This document shows, one piece after another, positions 53,070-61,814 of a DNA stretch of 64,000 bases. This stretch comes from DATARH01 sp035570495 (GTDB lineage: Bacteria; Pseudomonadota; Alphaproteobacteria; ATCC43930; CGMCC-115725), in NCBI GenBank assembly GCA_035570495.1, contig DATMLO010000025.1, positions 1 through 64,000 on the forward strand, read 5' to 3'. Below the pieces are notes generated by a model. The model saw only the letters and a list, made by a program, of their open reading frames with translations. It was not told the origin of the DNA and did not search any database. A program made the translations under genes and the position numbers. Each line of letters starts with the position of its first letter. Position 1 is the stretch's first letter.

Positions 53070-54458
53070 CTAGCCGAATTTGTCCGCGATGTAGGCGTAG
53101 ACGGCGCGCAGGGTTTGCGCCTCGGCGCCTTCCGGGCGGCCGGGGCGTGAGCGCTGGTTCCACGCCATGACGTCGAGATGCGCCCACGGCACGGCGGGGT
53201 CGACGAACTCGTTGAGGTAGAGCGCCGCGGTGATGGCTCCGCCTTGCGGGCCGTCGGACACGTTGTTGAGATCGGCGATCTTGCTGTCGATGAGCCGCCG
53301 GTACGGCTTGTAGAGCGGCATCCGCCACATCGGGTCGTCTTCCGCCTGGCCGGCGGAAAGCAGCGCGTCGGCGAGCGTGTCGTTGTTGCAGAACAGCGCC
53401 GGCAATTCGGGGCCGAGGGCAACTCGCGCCGCGCCGGTCAAGGTCGCGCAATCGACGATCATCTCCGGCTTTTCGTCCGAGGCTTCGCTGAGCGCGTCAC
53501 ACAGGATGAGCCGCCCCTCGGCGTCGGTGTTGCCGATCTCGACCGTGAGGCCCTTGCGCGTCTTGATGATGTCGCGCGGCCGGAAGGCATTTCCCGACAC
53601 CGAGTTCTCGACGCAGGGCAGCAGCACGCGCAGTCGCACCTTGAGGCCGGCCTGCATGATCGCCTGGCCGAGCCCCAGCATGATCGCGGCGCCGGCCATG
53701 TCCTTTTTCATGTTGAGCATGCTCGACGCCGGCTTGAGATCGAGCCCGCCGGTATCGAAACACACGCCCTTGCCGACCAGCGTCACCTTGGGCGCGTCCT
53801 TGTCGCCCCAGCTGATGTCGACGAGGCGCGGCGGCCGGGTGCTGGCACGGCCGACGGCATGGATCGTCGGGTAGTTTTTCTCGAGCAGCTTATCGCCGAC
53901 GATGATCTTGCATTTGGCGCCTTCGGCCTTGGCAACGTGCTGCGCGGCGTCGGCGAGTTCCTCGGGGCCCATGTCGGAGGCCGGGGTGGTCGCTAGGTCG
54001 CGGGCGAGAAAGACGCCGCCGGCCAACCGCTCGACGAGGCCACGGTCGGCGCCCTTCGGCCACACCAACCGCGCTGCGCCGCGCTTTTTCGCGTGGTAGC
54101 GGGTGAAGGCATAGGTGCCGAGCGCCCAGCCCAGCGCGACCCGGCTCGCATCGATTCCCTTTGGGGCGCCCTTGGGCGGCGGGTCGAGCCGGTAGCTGCC
54201 TTCGGGCAAGGTCTCCGACAGTCCGGCGACCGCCCACATCGATGCTTTGCCATCGCCGGTCCCGACGAGGACGCGACCGAGCTTGCCGTTTTTGTCGGGG
54301 ACGAGCGCGGTCTTGCCGGCCTCCGCCGTGAAGTCGATGGCCTGCGCCCAGTCGCGCTCGCGCGCCGCTGCGCTCTCGCGCCACGCCGCGAGCTCCGCCT
54401 TGCCGAGCGGGGTCAGCGGCACCGCGCCGTCATCATGATCGATCAGGGAATAGGGCAT
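53070..54458 (-). CDS. leucyl aminopeptidase family protein (M17)
   Basis: A 462-residue M17 aminopeptidase. VGKGVCFDTGGLDLKPASSM holds the first metal-binding Lys and Asp region, LNMKKDMAGAA the next, and NTDAEGRLILCDAL the carboxylate-rich motif. The N-terminal domain is shorter than in PepA, as in the PepB/M17B group. It removes N-terminal residues from peptides. ATG 54458 fits the domain start; the longer frame from 54488 lacks support. Confidence 0.88.
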   Translation of the reverse strand: MPYSLIDHDDGAVPLTPLGKAELAAWRESAAARERDWAQAIDFTAEAGKTALVPDKNGKLGRVLVGTGDGKASMWAVAGLSETLPEGSYRLDPPPKGAPKGIDASRVALGWALGTYAFTRYHAKKRGAARLVWPKGADRGLVERLAGGVFLARDLATTPASDMGPEELADAAQHVAKAEGAKCKIIVGDKLLEKNYPTIHAVGRASTRPPRLVDISWGDKDAPKVTLVGKGVCFDTGGLDLKPASSMLNMKKDMAGAAIMLGLGQAIMQAGLKVRLRVLLPCVENSVSGNAFRPRDIIKTRKGLTVEIGNTDAEGRLILCDALSEASDEKPEMIVDCATLTGAARVALGPELPALFCNNDTLADALLSAGQAEDDPMWRMPLYKPYRRLIDSKIADLNNVSDGPQGGAITAALYLNEFVDPAVPWAHLDVMAWNQRSRPGRPEGAEAQTLRAVYAYIADKFG

Positions 54459-54516
54459 CCGGGGTTCCTCGGTCTCTCGCGGAAGCATGGCCCGAGCGGT
54501 GTGGCCATGCCAGGGG

Positions 54517-55305
54517 TCAGGTCAGCTCGTGCAAAATCGTTTCGTCCAAGATTCGGGCCAGCCGGGCGAGGTCTTCGTCCCGCGACAGGCGATGGTCGCC
54601 GTCCTTGACGAGGGTCAAGGTCACGTCGCGGCCTTGCAACTTCTCGGTCAGCTTGAGGCTTTGCCGCCACGGCACCGACTCGTCCGCCATGCCGTGCAGC
54701 AGCCGCACCGGGCAGGTGAGTGAGATGTCGCCGCGCAGCACGAGATTGCGGTCGCCATCCTCGACCAGCGCCTGCGTGTAGAGATAGCCCGCGGGATCGT
54801 AGGGCGAGGCGAGGACGAGGCGGCCTTCTTCCCGCAGCGTGCGCCGCTGAGCCTCGCTGAGGCGCTGCGGCAAGAGATCGGTGGTGAAATCGGGCGCCGC
54901 GGCGATGCCGACAAGCGCAGCGACACGCTCCGGGCGGGCCAGCGCGGCGAGCGTCATGATCCACCCGCCCATACTCGACCCGACGAGGATTTGCGGTCCC
55001 TCGGTCAGCGAATCGATGACCGCGATCGCGTCGTCGCGCCAGCGCGAGATCGTGCCGTCGGCGAAATCGCCGCTCGACTGGCCGTGCGCGAAATAATCGA
55101 AGCGCACGTACGCACGGCCGCGTTGCCGGCAAAAATCGTCCAAAAACAGGGCCTTGGTGCCGGTCATGTCGGAGCGGAAGCCGCCGAGGAAAACGATGCC
55201 CGGCCCCATGCCGGCGAGCCGGCGGTAGGCGATTGCCGCACCATCCGGGCGTGCTAGACTCCCGGCGTCGGCGCGCGGCACCGGTGCGGCTTCTTGAATT
55301 TGCAT
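54517..55305 (-). CDS. alpha/beta hydrolase
   Basis: A 262-residue serine hydrolase. IVFLGGFRSDMTGTKALFLD forms the oxyanion segment, ILVGSSMGGWIMTLAALARP has the nucleophile Ser, and LVKDGDHRLSR the His. The Asp is expected in LLHGMADESVPW. The family resembles thioesterase or carboxylesterase-type proteins such as the Rv-type BAAT-like group; substrate unknown. ATG 55305 is chosen over the longer frame, which runs into the divergent gene's region. Confidence 0.8.
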   Translation of the reverse strand: MQIQEAAPVPRADAGSLARPDGAAIAYRRLAGMGPGIVFLGGFRSDMTGTKALFLDDFCRQRGRAYVRFDYFAHGQSSGDFADGTISRWRDDAIAVIDSLTEGPQILVGSSMGGWIMTLAALARPERVAALVGIAAAPDFTTDLLPQRLSEAQRRTLREEGRLVLASPYDPAGYLYTQALVEDGDRNLVLRGDISLTCPVRLLHGMADESVPWRQSLKLTEKLQGRDVTLTLVKDGDHRLSRDEDLARLARILDETILHELT

Positions 55306-55327
55306 CGAAAAGCGCCACAACAGCGAA

Positions 55328-56539
55328 ATGTCACGCGAGGATAACATCGACCAGCGACCCCAAGAAGCCCGCCCACCGGCAGTGCTGCAGGTGATCCCGG
55401 CGCTTGTCTCGGGCGGCGTCGAGCGCGGTACGGTCGAAGTCGCGTCGGCCCTGGTCAACGCCGGCTGGACCGCCTATGTCGCCTCGGCCGGCGGCCCGAT
55501 GGAGCGCGAGCTGGCGCGCGCCGGGGCAAAACACATCACCGTGCCGCTCGATACGAAGAACCCGCTGGCGATCCGCCGCAACGCCCGCACGCTCGCCGAG
55601 ATCGTCCGCCGCTATAAGATCGACATCATCCACGCTCGCAGCCGCGCCCCGGCGTGGAGCGCGCTGCGTGCGGCGAAGATGACCCGGCGGCGCTTTGTCA
55701 CGACCTTTCACAATGCCTATGACGACAAGGCGCCGCTCAAGCACTGGTACAATTCGGTGATGGCGCGCGGCGAGCGAGTCATCGCGATCTCGCATTTTGT
55801 CGCCGAGCACGCGGCGAACGAGTACGGCGTCGGGCCCGACCGGCTGCGCACGATCCCACGCGGCGTCGACATGACGCTGTTCGATCCCACCCGTATCGCC
55901 GGGCAGCGGGTCGCCGATCTCGCCGCGCAATGGCGCGTACCCGACGGCTGCGCGGTGGTCATGCTGCCCGGCCGGCTGACACGCTGGAAGGGCGGGCTCG
56001 ATTTTATCGAGGCGATGGCCAAGCTGCGGCGGCGCGACGTGTGCTGCCTGCTGGTCGGCGCCGAACAGCGCGCCGGCTTTCGCAAAGAGCTCGAAAAGGC
56101 GATCGGCCGGCATGATCTGATGGGGCAATTCCGCATCGTCGAGAACTGCCGCGACATCACTGCGGCTTACATGCTCTCCGATGTGGTGGTGTCCGCATCG
56201 ACCGACCCGGAAGGGTTCGGCCGCACGATCGTCGAGGCGCAGGCGATGGGCCGCCCGGTCATCGCGACCGATCATGGCGGCGCGCGCGAGACGGTGGTCC
56301 CCGGCAACACTGGCTGGCTCGTGCCGCCCGGCGACACCGCGGCGCTCGCGACGGCGATCGATCATGCGCTGCGGCTCGATTCCGACGCGCGTCGCGCCTT
56401 CGCGCAGCGCGCCCGGGCGCACATCTTCGAGGGCTTCACGCGCGAGGCGATGTGCTCGCGAACCATTGACGTCTACGAAGAGCTGCTGTTTCCCGAACCG
56501 CAGGTGAGCGCGGACGAGCCGCTCGCCATTTCGGCGTAA
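55328..56539 (+). CDS. glycosyltransferase family 4 protein
   Basis: A 403-residue GT-B enzyme. VLQVIPALVSGGVERGTVEV is the classic N-domain start; FVTTFHNAYDDKAPLKHWYN follows. The C-domain has VVMLPGRLTRWKGGLDFIEA, VSASTDPEGFGRTIVEAQAM (donor-binding acidic residues) and GWLVPPGDTAALATAI. Together with the GT9 gene directly after it, a lipopolysaccharide-core role is likely. ATG 55328 is near the divergent hydrolase start, leaving only 22 bases between them. Confidence 0.86.
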   Translation: MSREDNIDQRPQEARPPAVLQVIPALVSGGVERGTVEVASALVNAGWTAYVASAGGPMERELARAGAKHITVPLDTKNPLAIRRNARTLAEIVRRYKIDIIHARSRAPAWSALRAAKMTRRRFVTTFHNAYDDKAPLKHWYNSVMARGERVIAISHFVAEHAANEYGVGPDRLRTIPRGVDMTLFDPTRIAGQRVADLAAQWRVPDGCAVVMLPGRLTRWKGGLDFIEAMAKLRRRDVCCLLVGAEQRAGFRKELEKAIGRHDLMGQFRIVENCRDITAAYMLSDVVVSASTDPEGFGRTIVEAQAMGRPVIATDHGGARETVVPGNTGWLVPPGDTAALATAIDHALRLDSDARRAFAQRARAHIFEGFTREAMCSRTIDVYEELLFPEPQVSADEPLAISA

Positions 56540-56555
56540 GAGGGGCTGAGCCGTC

Positions 56556-57509
56556 CTGCGTTCCGACAAGGCCGCTGCAAAAATCCTCGTCATCAAATTG
56601 AGCGCGCTCGGCGACATCGTGCAGGCGATGGGGGCGGCGTCGGCGATCCGCGTCCATCATCCGGGTGCGGCGATCGTGCTGCTGACGACAAAGCCTTATG
56701 CCGAGCTGATGCGCCAGGCGCCCTATTTTGACGAGGTCTGGGTCGACGAGCGCCCGCGCGATCCCGTCGGGCTGTGGCGCCTCATGCGCCGGCTGCGCGC
56801 CGAGCGGTTCGACCGGGTCTACGATCTGTCGACCCGGCAGCGCAGCGCGCTTTATTACCGGCTGATGCGGCGGCCGCTGTGGAGCCATGCCGGCCCGGAA
56901 TGGTCGGGGATCGTGCCCGGCGCGTCGCACCGCCAGCCCGACACGGCCGAGCGCCGGCGTATGCACACGCTCGATCGCGAGGCCGACCAGCTGCGCTGGG
57001 CCGGCATTACAGCGCCGATCCCGCCGCCCGACATGTCCTGGGCGGCGGCCGATATCTCGCGCTTCGCGTTGCCGCCGGGCTACGTGCTGCTGATGCCGGG
57101 CGCGGCGCCGCATCGCGAGAAGAAGCGCTGGCCGCTTGGGCGTTTCATCGAGCTGGCGCGGCGCATCGCGGCGGCGAGACTGACGCCGGTGATTGTCGGC
57201 GGGTGCGCCGAGAAGGAACTTGGGCGGGCGATCGCGGCCGCGGTCCCGGAAGCGCGCGACCTGACCGGGGAGACCGAGTTTGGCGATATCGTCGCTTTGG
57301 GCGCGGGCGCGCGTCGGGCGGTCGGCAACGATACCGGGCCGATGCATCTGGCGGTGGTCGGCGGCGCGCCGGCGACGGTGCTCTATTCCGCTGCGTCCGA
57401 TCCCGCGCTGACCGCGCCGCGCGGGCCGGATGTGGTGATCTTGCGGCGCGACAATCTCGTCGATCTGCCGGTCGACGAAGTCGCCGCGACTCTCGGCCTC
57501 CCGGCTTGA
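56556..57509 (+). CDS. glycosyltransferase family 9 (heptosyltransferase-like)
   Basis: A protein of about 317 residues. ILVIKLSALGDIVQAMGAAS is the GT9 N-terminal beta-strand and loop, GAAPHREKKRWPLGRFIELA the middle, and AVGNDTGPMHLAVVGGAPAT the donor-binding motif. GT9 enzymes add heptose to LPS core. The frame opens at 56550 after TGA, and the only start-like codon ahead of the conserved strand is CTG 56556, with AGGGG upstream; the next canonical start, TTG 56598, would cut off that strand. So a CTG start is proposed. Confidence 0.8.
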   Translation: MRSDKAAAKILVIKLSALGDIVQAMGAASAIRVHHPGAAIVLLTTKPYAELMRQAPYFDEVWVDERPRDPVGLWRLMRRLRAERFDRVYDLSTRQRSALYYRLMRRPLWSHAGPEWSGIVPGASHRQPDTAERRRMHTLDREADQLRWAGITAPIPPPDMSWAAADISRFALPPGYVLLMPGAAPHREKKRWPLGRFIELARRIAAARLTPVIVGGCAEKELGRAIAAAVPEARDLTGETEFGDIVALGAGARRAVGNDTGPMHLAVVGGAPATVLYSAASDPALTAPRGPDVVILRRDNLVDLPVDEVAATLGLPA

Positions 57510-57534
57510 CGGCGGATGAGCGGAACGCGATATT
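57506..57534 (+). promoter_or_regulatory. sigma-70-like promoter for the thrS leader
   Basis: TTGACG at 57506-57511 (five of six consensus) and GATATT at 57529-57534 (four of six) are 17 bases apart, the ideal spacing. The -35 overlaps the stop codon of the GT9 gene. Transcription would start near 57541, where the leader peptide ATG lies, so the leader mRNA could be leaderless. Confidence 0.6.
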
Positions 57535-57540
57535 CCGGGT

Positions 57541-57594
57541 ATGCGCCGCCGGACGACCATGACTACGACCACCACTCCGCAGAGCGGGGTGTGA
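57541..57594 (+). CDS. threonine-rich leader peptide of thrS
   Basis: An 18-codon ORF (with stop) reading MRRRTTMTTTTTPQSGV. Seven of 17 residues are Thr, five of them consecutive at 57562-57576, upstream of the threonyl-tRNA synthetase gene. A run of codons for the regulated amino acid is the signature of ribosome-mediated attenuation. Initiation could also occur at the second ATG, 57559. No ribosome site is seen, but the promoter position would make ATG 57541 the first transcript bases, as in the leaderless trpL of Sinorhizobium. Confidence 0.75.
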   Translation: MRRRTTMTTTTTPQSGV

Positions 57595-57664
57595 GGTCGC
57601 GCAGCCTGATCGGACGGTACGGCTCGAACTCGCAGACCCCGCCGGGTTACGGACGGGGTTTTTT
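57584..57664 (+). promoter_or_regulatory. thrS transcriptional attenuator (antiterminator and terminator)
   Basis: GCGGGGT at 57584-57590, ending four bases before the leader stop codon, is complementary to ACCCCGC at 57636-57642. The same ACCCCG also pairs with CGGGGT at 57654-57659, followed by T six times at 57659-57664. The two pairings exclude each other. A ribosome stalled at the early Thr codons would leave GCGGGGT free and allow read-through; one reaching the stop would cover it and permit termination. Confidence 0.78.
57636..57664 (+). terminator. rho-independent terminator of the thrS leader
   Basis: ACCCCGCC, loop GGGTTAC, GG-A-CGGGGT with a bulged A, then six T. It lies 54 bases before the thrS start, inside the attenuator. 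Confidence 0.8.
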
Positions 57665-57717
57665 CGTGACCACATGCCCCGTCCCGACCGTCGGCCCTTG
57701 ACGGAGCACGGATAGCC

Positions 57718-59661
57718 ATGAGCGTAACAATCACACTCCCTGACGGAAAAACCCGCGAGTTCCCCGCTCCGGTTAGCGGTGCGGAGCTTGCCGCCGCGAT
57801 CGGCCCCGGCCTCGCCAAGGCCGCGATCGCGCTAAAGCTCGACGGGGCGCCGCGCGACCTCGCGACCGTCATCGACCATGACGCGAAGGCCGCGATCATC
57901 ACCCGCGAGCAGCCGGATGGGCTCGATATCCTGCGCCACGACGCCGCGCACGTCATGGCCGAGGCGGTCAAGGAGCTTTATCCCGAGACTCAGGTCACGT
58001 TCGGCCCGTCGACCGAGAACGGCTTTTATTACGACTTCGCGCGCGATACGCCGTTTACGCCGGACGATCTCGCGGCGATCGAAACGCGCATGCGCGACAT
58101 CGTCAAGCGCGACGAGGCGATCACTCGCGAGGTCTGGGAACGCGACAAGGCGGTCGCGTTCTTTGACGGCCTCGGCGAGACGTACAAGGCGGAGTGGATC
58201 GCCGAAATCCCCAAGGACGAGGAGATCAGCCTCTATCGCCAGGGCGACTTCGTCGATCTGTGCGTCGGTCCGCATCTGCCATCGACCGGGCATCTTGGCC
58301 AGGCGTTCAAGCTGATGAGCGTCGCCGGCGCCTATTGGCGGGGCGACGCGAAGAACGCGCAGCTGCAGCGCATCCACGGCACCGCCTGGGCGAGCCAGAA
58401 AGAGCTCGACCAGTACCTGTTCCGGTTGGAAGAGGCCGAGCGGCGCGATCATCGCCGCGTCGGGCGCGAACTCGAGCTGTTCCATCTCGGTGACGAGGCG
58501 GTCGGCAGCGTCTTCTGGCACCCAAAGGGCTGGACGCTGTTCCGCATTATCGAGAGCTACATGCGCGGGCGGCTCGAAAAGGCCGGCTACCAGGAGGTGA
58601 AGGGCCCGCAGCTGCTCGACCGGTCGCTATGGGAGGCGACGGGGCATTGGGACAATTTCCGCGACAATATGTTTATCGCTGAGAGCCGCGACGATCGGGT
58701 GCTCGCGGTCAAGCCGATGAACTGTCCTGGCCACGTCCTGATGTTCCGCAACCGGCTGCGCAGCTACCGTGAATTGCCGTTGCGTCTCGCCGAATTCGGC
58801 AGCTGCACGCGCAACGAGCCGTCGGGCGCGCTGCACGGTATCATGCGGGTGCGCGCCTTCACCCAGGATGATGCGCATATTTTCTGCGAAGCGCTGAAGC
58901 CTAACGACCCGAATAGTCAGGTTAGGACTGAGACCAGGGCGTTCTGTGATCTGCTGAAATTGATCTATCACGATTTCGGCTTCGACGACGTTGTGGTCAA
59001 GTTTGCCACGCGCCCCGAGAAGCGCATGGGAAGTGATGTCTACTGGGATCTGGCTGAGGAGGACCTTGAAGCAGCGGCTCGTGCGGCTGGCCTGGACCCG
59101 ATCCTGAGTCCCGGCGAGGGGGCCTTTTATGGACCCAAACTCGAATTCCATTTGAAAGACGCGCTGGGCCGCGAGTGGCAATGCGGTACCTTGCAGCTCG
59201 ATTTTCAGATGCCCGAACGGCTCGGCGCGTCCTATGTAGGTGAAGACGGCGCGAGACATGCTCCGGTGATGCTGCACCGCGCGATCCTCGGCTCGATGGA
59301 GCGCTTTATCGGCATTCTTATCGAGCACTATGCCGGCCGCTTTCCGCTTTGGCTGTCGCCGGTTCAGGTGATCGTCGCGACGATCACCGAGGAGGCCGAC
59401 GCTTACGCCGCCGAGGTCGCGCAAGTGATGAGCGAGGCGGGCCTGCGCGTCGTGCTCGACACGGGCGGCGAGACGATCAATTACAAGGTCCGCGAGCATA
59501 GCGTGGCGCGCGTGCCGCTAATGCTTGTGGTCGGCAAGCGCGAGGCGGAAAACCGCGCGGTTTCGCTGCGCCGGCTGGGCGGCAATGCGCAACAAGCGCT
59601 TGCGCTCGCCGAGGCGGTTGATAAATTAAAAGTAGAGGCCGCCCTTCCGGCAGCATCGTGA
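57718..59661 (+). CDS. thrS: threonine--tRNA ligase
   Basis: A 647-residue class II synthetase. N-terminal TGS domain (VTITLPDGKTREFPAPVSGA), editing domain with the HxxxH-type site (DAAHVMAEAVKELYPETQ, GPHLPSTG), and catalytic core: MNCPGHVLMFRNRLRSYREL, FGSCTRNEPSGALHGIMRVR, ILGSMERFIGILIEHYAG. C-terminal anticodon domain PVQVIVATITEEADAYAAEV. It charges tRNA-Thr and edits Ser-tRNA-Thr. Expression is likely controlled by the upstream Thr-rich leader. infC follows after 54 bases, the conserved thrS-infC order. Confidence 0.97.
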   Translation: MSVTITLPDGKTREFPAPVSGAELAAAIGPGLAKAAIALKLDGAPRDLATVIDHDAKAAIITREQPDGLDILRHDAAHVMAEAVKELYPETQVTFGPSTENGFYYDFARDTPFTPDDLAAIETRMRDIVKRDEAITREVWERDKAVAFFDGLGETYKAEWIAEIPKDEEISLYRQGDFVDLCVGPHLPSTGHLGQAFKLMSVAGAYWRGDAKNAQLQRIHGTAWASQKELDQYLFRLEEAERRDHRRVGRELELFHLGDEAVGSVFWHPKGWTLFRIIESYMRGRLEKAGYQEVKGPQLLDRSLWEATGHWDNFRDNMFIAESRDDRVLAVKPMNCPGHVLMFRNRLRSYRELPLRLAEFGSCTRNEPSGALHGIMRVRAFTQDDAHIFCEALKPNDPNSQVRTETRAFCDLLKLIYHDFGFDDVVVKFATRPEKRMGSDVYWDLAEEDLEAAARAAGLDPILSPGEGAFYGPKLEFHLKDALGREWQCGTLQLDFQMPERLGASYVGEDGARHAPVMLHRAILGSMERFIGILIEHYAGRFPLWLSPVQVIVATITEEADAYAAEVAQVMSEAGLRVVLDTGGETINYKVREHSVARVPLMLVVGKREAENRAVSLRRLGGNAQQALALAEAVDKLKVEAALPAAS

Positions 59662-59715
59662 CCGAACGATGTAATTTCCGGGACGGTTTGCCTGTACAGA
59701 CAAAGGAGAAGGTAA

Positions 59716-60252
59716 ATAGCTAGACCACCTTTTAACACCACCCCAACTCGCGATGGTCCGCGGATCAACGGCGAGATTTCAGTCAACCAGCTCCGGCTCG
59801 TCGACGAACGCGGCGAAATGGTGGGAGTCGTTACCCGCAACGAGGCGCTCGACATGGCGGCGGATGCCGGCCTCGACCTGGTCGAGATCGCGCCGAACGC
59901 TGACCCGCCGGTTTGCAAAATTCTCGATTTCGGCAAATACAAATACGAAGAACAGAAGAAAAAGAACGAGGCCAAGAAAAAGCAGAAGGTCATCGAGGTC
60001 AAGGAGGTCAAGTTCCGGCCGTCGATCGATGACCACGACTACGACGTCAAGATGCGCTCCATGCACAAATTCATCGGCGAGGGCGACAAGGTCAAGGTGA
60101 CCATGCGGTTCCGCGGGCGCGAATTGGCGCACCAGGAACTCGGCATGGATGTCTTGATGCGGGTCAAGGGAGACCTCGACGAGATCGCCAAGGTCGAGCA
60201 GTTTCCGCGCATGGAAGGTCGCCAGATGACGATGGTGGTCTCGCCGAAGTGA
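59716..60252 (+). CDS. infC: translation initiation factor IF-3, AUA start
   Basis: A 178-residue IF-3. NGEISVNQLRLVDERGEMVG and ALDMAADAGLDLVEIAPNAD form the N-domain, YKYEEQKKKNEAKKKQKVIE the linker, and KVTMRFRGRELAHQELGMDV the C-domain. AAGGAG at 59703-59708 is seven bases before ATA 59716, and TAA 59713-59715 sits directly upstream in frame, so no earlier start exists; the first ATG, 59818, would remove the conserved N-terminus. Use of a rare start fits the known autogenous control of infC, because IF-3 itself discriminates against such codons. Confidence 0.93.
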   Translation: MARPPFNTTPTRDGPRINGEISVNQLRLVDERGEMVGVVTRNEALDMAADAGLDLVEIAPNADPPVCKILDFGKYKYEEQKKKNEAKKKQKVIEVKEVKFRPSIDDHDYDVKMRSMHKFIGEGDKVKVTMRFRGRELAHQELGMDVLMRVKGDLDEIAKVEQFPRMEGRQMTMVVSPK

Positions 60253-60302
60253 CGCGATAGCGTCTTCCCGGCGACAGCCGGGTTCCACGCTGCTTCAACG
60301 GC

Positions 60303-61736
60303 TCAGAACAGCCAGCTGACCTGCGGCCGGCGGTCGGCCCATGGCCGTGCCTGCTCGTAGAGCGCGGCGGCGCGCAGCAGCCGTGCGTCGCCCATATGCG
60401 GGCCGACAAGCTGCACGCCGATCGGCAGCCCGTCGGCGCCAAACCCGCAGGGCAGCGTCACCGCTGGGTTGCCCGACAGGTTGAACGGCAGCGTGTAGGG
60501 ATACCAGGATTTGCGCACCGTATCGGCGGTCTCGCCGTCGATCTCGATCGGCGCAAAGAAATCGTGCTCGATCGGCAGCGCGGTGCGCGACAGGGTCGGT
60601 GTCACGACAAGGTCGTAGTCGGCGAACCAGCTTTCGATCTCGCGAAACACCCGTGTGCGCTCGAACATCGCCTCCTGCAACGCAACCGCGCTATGCGCCG
60701 CGCCGGTATCCATTTGCCGGGTTAGCGTCTCGCTCATGCGGTTGCCGTATTGTCCGACATAGCGCCGGAAACGGGCATTCCAGAACGATTGCGTCAGCAC
60801 CAGCCAGATCGGCTCGGTCGTGCGGAAATAGTCGTCGACGGGCGTGACGATCGCGCCGAGTTCTTCGAAAACGATGAGCGCCGCCTCGCAAGCCGTCCGC
60901 ACCTCGCCCGACAGCTTGTCGTTGCCGAGCAGCGGCCGCCAGGCGATCCGCACCCCGGCGAGGTCGCCCTCGGGCTGGGCGGCGGCGACAAAATCGGGCT
61001 TTGTCAGGCCCAGCGAATGCGGGTCGCAGCGATCCGCGCCGGCCATCGCCTGAAGCATCAGCGCGCTGTCCATCACCGTGCGGGTCATTGGTGTGATGTG
61101 CGACTGGTTGCCGAACCCGTCGGGCGTGAGGTCGTGTGGCACCAGACCCAGTGTCTGCTTGAAGCCGACAACGCCGCAGCACGCGGCCGGGATGCGGCTC
61201 GACCCGCCGCCATCGGTGGCGATGCCGATCGGCGCCAGCCCCGCGGCCGCGGCGACGGCGGCGCCGCCACTCGATCCGCCGCAGGTGCGGGTCAAATCCC
61301 AGGGGTTTGCCGTGCGCCCGAACAGCGGCGCCTCGGTAAAGCATTTATGGCCGAATTCGGGGGTCGTGGTCTTGCCGATGAGGATGGCGCCCGCCGTTTT
61401 GAGCCGCGCCACCGCGGCGGAATCAGCCGTCGGCACGTTCTCGGCGAGCGCGACGGAACCGAATGTCGTCTTCACCCCGGCCGTGTTGACCAGGTCCTTG
61501 ACCGCAAACGGCACGCCGTGCAGCGGGCCGAGCGGCTCGCCAAGCATGACCGCCGCCTCGGCTTCCCAGGCGGCGGCGCGCGCTTCCTCGGCGCAGATCG
61601 TGATGAAGGCGTTGAGCTTCGGCTGCGATTTCTCAATGCGTCCGAGCGCATCCTCGACCAGCTCTACGGGCGACACGACTCTCCGCGCGACGAGGTCGGC
61701 GAGCTCAACGGCGGATGCAAAGGCAAAGTCGCTCAT
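60303..61736 (-). CDS. amidase (amidase-signature family)
   Basis: A 477-residue amidase. PFAVKDLVNTAGVKTTFGS holds the catalytic Lys, and TCGGSSGGAAVAAAAGLAP, then GIATDGGGSSRIPA the cis-Ser and nucleophile Ser of the Ser-Ser-Lys triad. The fold is that of GatA and enantioselective amidases; the gene is alone, without gatB/gatC, so it is probably a free amidase and not the tRNA amidotransferase. Substrate unknown. Divergent from the gene at 61815. Confidence 0.87.
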   Translation of the reverse strand: MSDFAFASAVELADLVARRVVSPVELVEDALGRIEKSQPKLNAFITICAEEARAAAWEAEAAVMLGEPLGPLHGVPFAVKDLVNTAGVKTTFGSVALAENVPTADSAAVARLKTAGAILIGKTTTPEFGHKCFTEAPLFGRTANPWDLTRTCGGSSGGAAVAAAAGLAPIGIATDGGGSSRIPAACCGVVGFKQTLGLVPHDLTPDGFGNQSHITPMTRTVMDSALMLQAMAGADRCDPHSLGLTKPDFVAAAQPEGDLAGVRIAWRPLLGNDKLSGEVRTACEAALIVFEELGAIVTPVDDYFRTTEPIWLVLTQSFWNARFRRYVGQYGNRMSETLTRQMDTGAAHSAVALQEAMFERTRVFREIESWFADYDLVVTPTLSRTALPIEHDFFAPIEIDGETADTVRKSWYPYTLPFNLSGNPAVTLPCGFGADGLPIGVQLVGPHMGDARLLRAAALYEQARPWADRRPQVSWLF

Positions 61737-61814
61737 GGGCCCCTGCCAAGCGCTGGCGCCAAGGCGCAGCCGACGATTAGACTGACAGGAAACTCCTGCG
61801 CGCGTGAGGAAATT

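Noticed and set aside
56436..57971. Minus-strand open frame of 511 codons over the thrS leader
   Set aside because: Antisense to the GT9 gene and thrS start; low-complexity composition.
60750..61814. Upstream extension of the Gly-rich protein frame
   Set aside because: Antisense to the amidase; the real start is ATG 61815 with a ribosome site.
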